Assembly: GCA_009903905.1 (NCBI GenBank)
Contig: WYEI01000157.1
Coordinates: 1 to 5,461 of the forward strand
Source: Pyrobaculum sp.
GTDB taxonomy: Archaea > Thermoproteota > Thermoprotei > Thermoproteales > Thermoproteaceae
Reading direction: 5' to 3'
Length of the DNA stretch: 5,461 nt
Position numbers and translations under genes: made by a program. Below the pieces are notes generated by a model that did not search any database, was not told the origin of the DNA, and saw nothing but the letters and a program-made list of their open reading frames with translations. Of this stretch, positions 1 to 4,292 are shown piece by piece. Numbering within the stretch: position 1 is the stretch's first letter; every line of letters starts with the position of its first letter.

Positions 1-35
1 ACTTCGCCGAGATAAAGAGGGAACTCGCTCTGTAA
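1..35 (+). CDS. possible C-terminal end of an upstream gene (partial)
   Basis: Frame 3 reads FAEIKRELAL and stops at TAA 33-35. The short charged helical tail looks like the end of a protein that starts outside the window. Ten codons cannot identify a family, and chance openness over this length is quite possible. If real, the gene runs towards the minus-strand sRNA that follows and ends just before it. Confidence 0.3.
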   Translation, partial: FAEIKRELAL

Positions 36-42
36 TTCTCGA

Positions 43-95
43 CATCAGTTGGCTCCTAAATCACCACCGATCTGCAACCCAGCCCTCATCACCTC
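43..95 (-). ncRNA. C/D box guide sRNA (2'-O-methylation guide)
   Basis: On the minus strand all four boxes occur at archaeal spacing: box C GTGATGA (92-86), an 11-nt guide (85-75), box D' CAGA (74-71, one change from CTGA), a 3-nt spacer (70-68), box C' GTGGTGA (67-61, one change from RTGATGA), a 12-nt guide (60-49), and box D CTGA (48-45). The core is 48 nt, typical for Thermoproteales sRNAs. Such RNAs bind L7Ae, Nop5 and fibrillarin and direct methylation of the target base paired five positions upstream of box D or D'. A TATA-like TTTTTAAC lies about 23 bp upstream of the expected 5' end. The box D guide would pair with TTGGCTCCTAAA and methylate its first C. That string resembles the anticodon loop of a tRNA-Arg(CCU), where the base would be C32; this target is inference. 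Exact ends are estimated, and no clear terminal stem is visible. Confidence 0.62.
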
Positions 96-109
96 GGCCC
101 ACTGCTGGC

Positions 110-120
110 GGTGTTAAAAA
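110..120 (-). promoter_or_regulatory. TATA box of the C/D sRNA
   Basis: The minus strand reads TTTTTAACACC here. Its centre is about 23 bp upstream of the sRNA 5' end expected just before box C, the usual archaeal TATA-to-start distance. The same 11-bp string, CGGTGTTAAAA on the plus strand, recurs at 5401-5411. Confidence 0.4.
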
Positions 121-124
121 CATA

Positions 125-147
125 CCGTCCTATACAGTTATATATAG
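125..147 (+). repeat. 23-bp repeat, copy 1 (inverted relative to 3616-3638)
   Basis: Positions 125-147 are identical to the reverse complement of 3616-3638. At 3616-3638 the element occupies the BRE/TATA position of the aminotransferase and includes TTATATATAG. In this copy the TATA part points right, so it could start a plus-strand transcript near position 170, antisense to the PaREP2b-like remnant. No open frame follows in that direction. The identity does not extend into the flanks. It may be a duplicated promoter or operator, or the terminal repeats of a rearranged segment. Confidence 0.6.
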
Positions 148-573
148 CTTACCGACGAGCCGAGTCGCTTAGCTCTAATCGTGACGTGGGTGGTGGCTTA
201 AACGAGCCGTTTGCCGTCGGCGTTTTTCCTGGCCTCCGCCTTTACCCCCGCCAGCCGGAGGAGGCTGGCGCCTAACAAAGCCTCCTCCTCGTTGCAAGAC
301 TCAAACCGGAGCTCGATATTATCTCGTAGATAAAGCCTATACGCCTTCTCTACCCAGCCTGCCGAGATGTAGATGTTGGCCGTCGGCGTTCCCTTCTCGG
401 TTGGACCCACCTCGCCCCGCCGCACCGCGGGGGCGGCGAGCTCCATAGTCCTCACGAATTTGTAGTTGTTAAGATTTTCGTCGGTGTTGATGTACGATAC
501 AGCGTGGCCAGTTTAGCCGCTGGGAGTAGATGCCGCCTTTGATCTCTAGCGTCCCTACCTCAACGTCGTATTT
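138..573 (-). pseudogene. degenerate PaREP2b-like gene (frameshift plus in-frame stop)
   Basis: Three pieces of protein-like sequence follow one another on the minus strand. The first, from 573 down to about 508, includes KYDVEVGTLEIKGGIY. Reading then moves to a second frame near 508-512 and runs open to TAA at 200-198 (85 codons counting from GTG 455). This includes NIELRFESCNEEEALLGAS followed by LLRLAGVKAEARK. After that stop the same frame resumes with ATTHVTIRAKRLG until another TAA at 140-138. The segment RFES...A.LLRLAGV.AE followed by V.ATT matches my memory of PaREP2b, a multicopy Pyrobaculum family of unknown function. No start codon is available for the first piece, which begins inside the end of the neighbouring gene. 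I read this as a decayed copy; the 198-455 part could still be annotated as a short hypothetical protein. Confidence 0.5.
198..455 (-). CDS. 85-aa open frame inside the PaREP2b-like remnant
   Basis: This is the longest intact piece of the remnant, from GTG 455 to TAA 200-198. It would encode an 85-residue protein with a central beta-strand segment (YRLYLRDNIELRFES) and a C-terminal helix (EEEALLGASLLRLAGV). The frame is also open upstream of the GTG as far as a TAA at 515-513, and that stretch (HAVSYINTDENLNNYKFV) also looks like protein, so the GTG is probably not an original start. No promoter or Shine-Dalgarno sequence is seen. Expression as a separate protein is doubtful. Confidence 0.35.
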   Translation of the reverse strand: MRTMELAAPAVRRGEVGPTEKGTPTANIYISAGWVEKAYRLYLRDNIELRFESCNEEEALLGASLLRLAGVKAEARKNADGKRLV

Positions 574-574
574 C

Positions 575-955
575 CTATTGAACTGGGGCCTGTACCTCCA
601 CCTCTACCTCGGGCGGGCTCTGCGTGGTGTCGATTTTTAGGTAGACCTCTCTCGTGGGGCTTCCCAAGCTCTTCCCCTCCTTGAGGGCCCAGAAGAGGAG
701 CGTAGCGTAGGCGTTGTCTACTTTTTCGGCGCTTCCGCTGAATTTGGTGACGGCCATCGTGGCGGGGGGCAGGGTCTTATCGCCGTTGGGGTCCGGAGTG
801 AAGATCTCGACCACCATCTCGTGACCTTCCTTGCCGTGGAAGATGAGGATCGCGTTGGGCTTGAGGTCTCTCTGTAGCGCCGCTCTGTTGGGCACCTTCT
901 TCACCGTGCTGAACCCTCTTACTTCGGGGACTTCCTTAATCTCTATCTTGGCCAT
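575..955 (-). CDS. conserved-looking 126-aa hypothetical protein (possible PaREP2a)
   Basis: It is an intact frame from ATG 955 to TAG 577-575. The protein begins MAKIEIKEVPEVRGFST and ends in a strand-rich tail, VEVEVQAPVQ. Alternating hydrophobic stretches (AILIFHG, MVVEIF, TMAVTKF, REVYLKID) and one helix (NAYATLLFWALKEG) suggest a small soluble beta-rich fold. There is no signal peptide, membrane segment or catalytic motif that I recognise. It lies directly upstream of the PaREP2b-like remnant, and the remnant's first readable codons overlap its last ones in another frame. Because Pyrobaculum has paired families named PaREP2a and PaREP2b, PaREP2a is a reasonable guess, based on position rather than a recognised motif. 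Transcription is probably leaderless from the short region shared with nucS. Confidence 0.68.
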   Translation of the reverse strand: MAKIEIKEVPEVRGFSTVKKVPNRAALQRDLKPNAILIFHGKEGHEMVVEIFTPDPNGDKTLPPATMAVTKFSGSAEKVDNAYATLLFWALKEGKSLGSPTREVYLKIDTTQSPPEVEVEVQAPVQ

Positions 956-1012
956 GGCGTGGGGGTTTGAGGCACTATATTAACTTATTGTCTTTAAACC
1001 CCTACTGGATTT
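956..1012. promoter_or_regulatory. divergent promoter region between the 126-aa gene and nucS
   Basis: Only 57 bp separate the two start codons. TATATTAA at 976-983 lies about 33 bp before the TTG start of nucS. TTTAAA at 993-998 (minus strand GGGGTTTAAAGAC) lies about 40 bp before the ATG of the minus-strand gene. The second signal sits nearer nucS than the first, so the two core promoters overlap and could exclude one another. Confidence 0.5.
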
Positions 1013-1753
1013 TTGGAGGTGTATCTTGAGAGACCCTCGGCGGAGGAGGCGGCACCTCTGATAAACTCGGGGAGGAAGCACGGCATAGTGGCGGTCGCCG
1101 GGGTGTGCGAGGTGACATACAGCGGGAGGGCGGCGGCATCCCTCAAGCCGGGGCGCCGCCTGTTGTTGATAAAGAAAGACGGGACTCTGCTAGTGCACGA
1201 GGCCGAGAAGGCCCAGCCCAAGATTTGGCAACCGCCGGGGTCCTCCACGGCGGCGTATGTGGAGGAGGGGAGGCTCGTGGTGAAGAGCATTAGGTCTAGG
1301 CCGTTTGAGACCGTCAGGGTGGTTTTTCTCTCTGTGGATTTCGTGGGTGTTTTCGACGTAGGGACGACCGAGCTGGAGTTCGCTGGGTCTGAGAAAGACA
1401 TTGTGGAGGCCCTGGTGGCGGCCCCCTGGCTTATAGAGGAGGGCCTTGAGGTGGTCGGCGTCGAGGTGCCTATGGACGTGGGCCATGTGGACATACTTGC
1501 GAAGGATAGGGAGGGTATGTACGTGGTTATAGAGGTTAAGCGCGACGTCGCTACACATGAAGCTGTTTTCCAGCTGGCGAGGTATGTAGAGACTTATAGA
1601 AAAAAGGGGCACGGGGTGAGGGGGGTCCTCGTGGCCAGCGATATCTCCTCGTCTGCGCTTGAATACTTGAAAAGGTACGGTTTACAGTTTGTAAAGATAA
1701 ACCCAAGGGAGTTGATGGCTGTAACAAATAAAAATGCATCAAAGTTAATCTAA
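1013..1753 (+). CDS. nucS: NucS/EndoMS endonuclease (mismatch-specific, RecB-like fold)
   Basis: The 246 aa match the archaeal NucS/EndoMS family, which cuts both strands around mismatches or acts on branched DNA as a dimer. The N-terminal domain (about 1-115) carries the family signatures EVTYSGRA (33-40) and IWQPPGS (71-77). The C-terminal RecB-like nuclease domain shows IEEG (141-144), VDILAK (159-164), VVIEVKR (171-177) and FQLARYV (186-192). The likely metal ligands and catalytic residues are D160, E174 and K176, all present, plus Q187. The start chosen is TTG 1013, giving [13 protein letters not shown], which fits the family N terminus; GTG 1019 is the alternative. A GGAGGTG string lies within the first codons with no in-frame start after it, so leaderless initiation is likely. 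The protein ends [11 protein letters not shown] and lacks the C-terminal PCNA-binding PIP box (QxxLxxFF) known in the Pyrococcus enzyme. Confidence 0.93.
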   Translation: MEVYLERPSAEEAAPLINSGRKHGIVAVAGVCEVTYSGRAAASLKPGRRLLLIKKDGTLLVHEAEKAQPKIWQPPGSSTAAYVEEGRLVVKSIRSRPFETVRVVFLSVDFVGVFDVGTTELEFAGSEKDIVEALVAAPWLIEEGLEVVGVEVPMDVGHVDILAKDREGMYVVIEVKRDVATHEAVFQLARYVETYRKKGHGVRGVLVASDISSSALEYLKRYGLQFVKINPRELMAVTNKNASKLI

Positions 1754-1825
1754 ACAGTTGGCTTTGTAACACGACGTCAGGTATATTATATACACTTTTA
1801 GATATAAATACTTTTCGTAAACACT

Positions 1826-1855
1826 AGTTTTTTAATCAGTGTCTTGTCCTTTTTA
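1826..1855 (+). terminator. T-run termination region after nucS
   Basis: TTTTTT at 1828-1833 and CCTTTTTA at 1848-1855 follow the nucS stop by 75-100 bp. Crenarchaeal transcription often ends at such U-rich stretches without a hairpin. The rest of the gap from 1754 to 1907 is A+T-rich, with a small palindrome (GTATATTATATAC at 1781-1793) and no gene. Confidence 0.35.
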
Positions 1856-1907
1856 CTAGAGGTATTTGTGTGATCTTTATGGTAATATGTTAAAATTCTC
1901 GGGTGGC

Positions 1908-1930
1908 TTTTAAATACGTATACGTATACG
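1908..1930 (+). promoter_or_regulatory. TATA box plus 14-bp palindrome before the 74-aa gene
   Basis: TTTTAAATA at 1908-1916 is centred about 22 bp before GTG 1934, as expected for a leaderless transcript. It is followed at once by a perfect 14-bp palindrome, CGTATACGTATACG (1917-1930), which is also a run of the hexamer ATACGT. Lying between TATA box and start site, it is well placed to act as a repressor operator, but no regulator is identified. Confidence 0.5.
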
Positions 1931-1933
1931 CAC

Positions 1934-2158
1934 GTGTATAGAGTACTTGTGAGCAAGAGAGAGGGAAGGATCTTGGTGACGGGGAAGGAGAGGGACCTCA
2001 GACTTGTTGAGGAGGGCTGGGACGTCGTCTTTGAGTCTTTTGACTGGGAGGAGGCATTTGACTTCGCCATGGATATGGCTGAGGAAGAGATCGTGGAGTG
2101 GTACTACGACGAGGCTGTGAAAAAGAAGTTCATAACCGGCCTATCTGTAGTCGCGTAG
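1934..2158 (+). CDS. small acidic hypothetical protein, 74 aa
   Basis: The frame runs from GTG 1934 to TAG 2156-2158 with a good promoter placed for leaderless initiation. The protein starts MYRVLVSKREGRILVTG, then a strongly acidic, aromatic middle (EEGWDVVFESFDWEEAFDFA), and ends KKKFITGLSVVA. This suggests two or three strands followed by helices; there is no membrane segment, cysteine motif or catalytic signature. I do not recognise the family. It overlaps the 3' end of the convergent aminotransferase by 18 bp, so the two transcripts would be antisense to each other at their ends. The promoter and protein-like composition make it a probable real gene, likely restricted to close relatives. 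Confidence 0.65.
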   Translation: MYRVLVSKREGRILVTGKERDLRLVEEGWDVVFESFDWEEAFDFAMDMAEEEIVEWYYDEAVKKKFITGLSVVA

Positions 2159-3412
2159 GATTTCCAGTATAACAGAGGCGGCTTTTAGAGCCATCTCGCG
2201 GGGTATCACAAGAGGCGGCGCCACCCTAATAGTGGAGAGACCCGCGCCTATGACGGCCACGCCGCGTTTAAACGCCTTCATGAGCACCTCATCTAAATAC
2301 TTGGCAGGTTTTTTCCTCTCGTCTAGTAGCTCAACGCCTATCATAAGCCCCAAGCCCCTCACATGGTGGCGGTCGCCCACCTCGTCGGCAAACGTCCTCT
2401 TTATCTCGTCTCCTAGCTTCGCCGCGTGCTCCAAAAGCCCCTCCTCCTCTATCACCTCGATAGTGGCGAGAGATGCGGCGGCCGCCACGGGGTTGCCGCC
2501 GAAGGTGTTGGCGTGCGCCCTCCTGGGGAGCGACATCACCTCTGACCTGCCTATTATTGCGCCCAGCGGCAGGCCTGAGGCTATGGCCTTGGCTGTTGCC
2601 ATCAAGTCGGGCTCCACGCCGAAGTGCTCAACGGCGAACCAGCGGCCGGTCCTCCCGAAACCCGTCTGGACTTCGTCGACCGCCAGAAGCATCCCGTGTT
2701 CTTTGGTGATCTTGCGGAGGCCCTGCATGAAGCCCCGCGGGGGCACCACGTAGCCGCCCTCGCCTTGTATCGGCTCTATCAACACAGCGGCGACCTCGTC
2801 GGGGCTGACGAGCCTCTTGAAGACCCACTCGTCGATGAACTCCAGCGCGTACTGCCCGCACTCCTCGGGGTCCTTGGCCTTAGAGGGGCAATGCACCGGG
2901 TGGGGATACGGGACGTGTATCACGTTGGGCATAACCGGCGAGAAATGTTTCCTGTGCACAGGCTTGGACGCCGAGAGGGACATAGAGGCATACGTCCTGC
3001 CGTGGAAGGCCCCGTAGAACGCTATTATATAGGGTCTCTGGCCCTTGAAGTAGCCCCTAGCCACTTTGACCAAGCCCTCTATGGATTCGGTCCCGCTGTT
3101 GGTGAAGAAGACCTTCTTCCGGCCGGAGATAGGAGCTATCGAGACGAGCTTCTCGGCCAGCTTGACGGCGACCTCGTAGTAGAAGTCGGTGAGCGAGTAG
3201 TGGAGGAAGAGCTCCGACTGCCGCTTGACGGCCTCAACCACCTTGGGATGCGCGTGCCCCGTCGCCGTCACGGCTATGCCTGCGTTGTAGTCGACGTAGA
3301 GGTTGCCGTCGACGTCTTCAACCACAGGGCCGTAGCCCCTTGCGATCACCAGGGGATACCAACGGGCGAAAGACTGCATTATCAGCTCTTCGTCTCGCCG
3401 CACCACCTCCAA
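2141..3412 (-). CDS. class-III PLP aminotransferase (4-aminobutyrate/ornithine type), main frame, 5' end disrupted
   Basis: This PLP fold-type I enzyme transfers amino groups from GABA-, ornithine- or similar omega-amino substrates to 2-oxoglutarate; the exact substrate is not readable from sequence. Numbered from TTG 3412 (423 aa), motifs are SGTES (106-110), FHGRT (136-140), EPIQGEGG (213-220), VDEVQTGFGRTG (245-256) with PLP-nitrogen contact D246, TAKAIASG with PLP lysine K275, TFGGNP (303-308) and IRVAPP (395-400). It is closest to the archaeal group with HYSLTDFYYE and FYGAFHGRT. The C terminus is complete and overlaps the 74-aa gene by 18 bp. The natural start is surely ATG 3598: with one copy of the 37-bp unit the protein would be 448 aa, the usual length. 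As written, a TGA at 3421-3419 cuts it off. TTG 3412 lies six bases after that stop; ATG 3379 is the next in-frame ATG. Whether active enzyme is made is uncertain, since only about 25-36 N-terminal residues are lost. Confidence 0.88.
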   Translation of the reverse strand: MEVVRRDEELIMQSFARWYPLVIARGYGPVVEDVDGNLYVDYNAGIAVTATGHAHPKVVEAVKRQSELFLHYSLTDFYYEVAVKLAEKLVSIAPISGRKKVFFTNSGTESIEGLVKVARGYFKGQRPYIIAFYGAFHGRTYASMSLSASKPVHRKHFSPVMPNVIHVPYPHPVHCPSKAKDPEECGQYALEFIDEWVFKRLVSPDEVAAVLIEPIQGEGGYVVPPRGFMQGLRKITKEHGMLLAVDEVQTGFGRTGRWFAVEHFGVEPDLMATAKAIASGLPLGAIIGRSEVMSLPRRAHANTFGGNPVAAAASLATIEVIEEEGLLEHAAKLGDEIKRTFADEVGDRHHVRGLGLMIGVELLDERKKPAKYLDEVLMKAFKRGVAVIGAGLSTIRVAPPLVIPREMALKAASVILEILRDYR

Positions 3413-3529
3413 GGCCTTTCAGCTCTTCGTCTCGCCGCACCACCTCCAAGGCCTTTCAGCTCTTCGTCTCGCCGCACCACCTCCAAGGCCTTTCAGCTCT
3501 TCGTCTCGCCGCACCACCTCCAAGGCCTT
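3382..3529. repeat. tandem repeat: four perfect copies of a 37-bp unit
   Basis: Copies occupy 3382-3418, 3419-3455, 3456-3492 and 3493-3529 with no mismatch and no spacer. On the coding (minus) strand the unit begins AAGGCCTTGGAGGTGG and ends GAAGAGCTGA. Read in frame, one unit encodes KALEVVRRDEEL, normal aminotransferase sequence. Because 37 = 36 + 1, each added copy shifts the frame. Copies two and three translate as GLGGGAARRRAERPWRW and then CGETKS, followed by TGA. The flanks share no microhomology with the unit that would explain the first duplication. Each unit contains GGAGGTG, matching a Shine-Dalgarno sequence, but that is also simply the Glu-Val coding sequence. Confidence 0.97.
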
Positions 3530-3598
3530 GGGGCCCGGCGGCTCCACCACGATTTTCGGCACCTTGTCTGGGTCTATGGGCCAGTGCCACTTAGGCAT
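3419..3598 (-). pseudogene. 5' fragment of the aminotransferase gene (59 codons, then TGA)
   Basis: ATG 3598 begins MPKWHWPIDPDKVPKIVVEP and continues PGPKALEVVRRDEEL, the expected N terminus for this aminotransferase group, including a PGPKA segment before the conserved RDE helix. From the second repeat copy the frame is shifted, giving an arginine- and tryptophan-rich tail, and it ends at TGA 3421-3419. The frame is the same as that of the main part downstream, because three extra 37-bp copies add 111 bp, so only this TGA separates the two. It is either a dead fragment or a leader frame whose termination next to TTG 3412 could allow reinitiation. Confidence 0.8.
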
Positions 3599-3615
3599 AA
3601 GTAAACTAAATTGGT

Positions 3616-3638
3616 CTATATATAACTGTATAGGACGG
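3616..3638 (-). promoter_or_regulatory. aminotransferase promoter (23-bp repeat, copy 2)
   Basis: On the minus strand TTATATATAG is centred about 22 bp before ATG 3598, giving a leaderless start at or near the ATG. This confirms 3598, not 3412, as the original start. The 23 bp are repeated exactly, in opposite orientation, at 125-147. The element has CTATA and TATAG at its two ends, a weak dyad that might bind a regulator. Confidence 0.6.
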
Positions 3639-3808
3639 ATATGCTAAGCCTCCTAAACAGCCGTCTACGAGAGAGACCCGTAGGTGAAGCCTATCTTCAA
3701 GCTTTCCGCCGCTTCTAGGTTGACAGATCTATACAGGTCGCCACCAGCGGAATCATTCCCATCGATCCCTAGCGACTTCGCCGTCTTAGGGGCGGCCGCG
3801 CGGTCATA
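3639..3808. other. spacer between the aminotransferase promoter and the tRNA gene, no gene identified
   Basis: On the minus strand a 48-codon stretch without stops (about 3811-3665, beginning VYDRAAAPKTAKSLG and ending TAG) has somewhat protein-like composition. It has no ATG or GTG and no promoter, so it may be a gene fragment. The plus strand has only a 26-codon frame from ATG 3641. I assign no function. Confidence 0.4.
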
Positions 3809-3810
3809 AA

Positions 3811-3820
3811 CTTAAAAACC
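3811..3820 (+). promoter_or_regulatory. TATA box of the tRNA-Val gene
   Basis: CTTAAAAACC is centred about 25 bp before the first base of the tRNA at 3840, the standard archaeal distance. The sequence between is A+T-rich and non-coding. Confidence 0.6.
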
Positions 3821-3839
3821 CGACATTTACTGTAGAACA

Positions 3840-3929
3840 GGGCCCGTAGTCTAGCGGTATGATGCCCGCCTCACGCGCGGGTGGTCCCGGGAGGGTAGCT
3901 CCCCGGGAATTCAAATCCCGGCGGGCCCA
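3840..3929 (+). tRNA. tRNA-Val(CAC) with an 18-nt intron in the T arm
   Basis: The acceptor stem pairs GGGCCCG (3840-3846) with CGGGCCC (3922-3928), followed by discriminator A3929; CCA is not encoded. The D arm lies at 3849-3863. The anticodon stem CCCGC/GCGGG (3865-3869/3877-3881) encloses loop CTCACGC with anticodon CAC (3872-3874), which reads GTG valine codons. T stem CCGGG (3887-3891) would pair with CCCGG (3917-3921) around loop TTCAAAT (3910-3916), but 18 extra bases, AGGGTAGCTCCCCGGGAA (3892-3909), separate the stem strand from the loop. Removing them gives a normal 72-nt tRNA. The intron lies at position 53/54. Confidence 0.95.
3892..3909 (+). other. non-canonical tRNA intron at position 53/54 with bulge-helix-bulge
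   Basis: The bases fold into a bulge-helix-bulge for the archaeal splicing endonuclease. The central 4-bp helix pairs CCCG (3886-3889) with CGGG (3904-3907). The 5' bulge is GGA, cut after G3891, and the 3' bulge is AAT, cut after A3909. The inner helix pairs GGG (3893-3895) with CCC (3901-3903) around loop TAGCT. The outer helix is weak, so this is a relaxed motif. Multiple and non-canonical introns are known in tRNAs of Thermoproteales. Confidence 0.85.
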
Positions 3930-4265
3930 TCCATGGATTCTTCTGACGTGGCTGGAGATGTAGTAACTCTATGTGTTGGCTGTGTGGTGCGCCTATACGC
4001 CGTCTCGACGCGTTCGATTTCCGCCCCCTTTCATCGCTTGCCCTCCAGCCCCGCTGGAGCAACTCCCCCATGCGGAAGCTTCAACGCTCTCGGCGCTGAT
4101 GCTGTGAATTGGGATATATGGCGTGCATCCCTCTTCTATGTATATCTACGTCTCGTCTGGCGCATAAGCTCTCCGGTATGCAATAGGGAGGTTGGTGGAG
4201 GTGCTACACAAAGACAACGCTTTGAGCAACTTGAAACAATGTCGTGGCTAATATAACAACATAGA
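3930..4265. other. gene-free stretch between tRNA-Val and rnhA
   Basis: About 335 bp. A 107-codon plus-strand frame (ATG 3933 to TAA 4256) starts four bases after the tRNA, lacks its own promoter, and is rich in Ser, Pro, Cys and Arg in its first half. I recognise nothing in it and do not call it a gene. A perfect 6-bp hairpin, CTCCAG-CCCCG-CTGGAG, lies at 4043-4059. The stretch may hold a decayed gene or an unrecognised RNA. Confidence 0.4.
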
Positions 4266-4276
4266 TTTATTTAAGC
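4266..4276 (+). promoter_or_regulatory. TATA box of rnhA
   Basis: TTTATTTAAGC is centred about 22 bp before the GTG start at 4293, indicating a leaderless mRNA. No Shine-Dalgarno sequence precedes the GTG, which agrees with this. Confidence 0.55.
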
Positions 4277-4292
4277 TTGTATTCTCTGCGCT

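Noticed and set aside
1015..1021. GGAGGTG as Shine-Dalgarno sequence for nucS
   Set aside because: No in-frame start codon follows at usable distance; family alignment needs a start at 1013 or 1019, so leaderless initiation fits better.
994..1494. 166-codon minus-strand frame over nucS
   Set aside because: It is a Ser/Thr/Pro-rich antisense shadow of a gene with clear catalytic motifs.
1798..2070. 90-codon minus-strand frame across the A+T-rich gap
   Set aside because: It is a Lys/Ser/Thr-rich translation of a promoter region and of the antisense of the 74-aa gene.
3382..3529. CRISPR array (37-bp repeats)
   Set aside because: The copies are head to tail with no spacers and lie inside a coding sequence.
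2624..3604. 326-codon plus-strand frame opposite the aminotransferase
   Set aside because: It mirrors the well-supported aminotransferase on the other strand, reads through the repeat, and has no family features or promoter.
3665..3811. 48-codon minus-strand open stretch resembling a toxin or PIN fragment
   Set aside because: It has no ATG/GTG start or promoter and no conserved acidic motif; the similarity is too vague to name.
3933..4256. 107-aa plus-strand protein after the tRNA
   Set aside because: It has no own promoter or ribosome binding site, the start is four bases from the tRNA, the composition is odd (Ser/Pro/Cys/Arg rich), and no domain is recognised.
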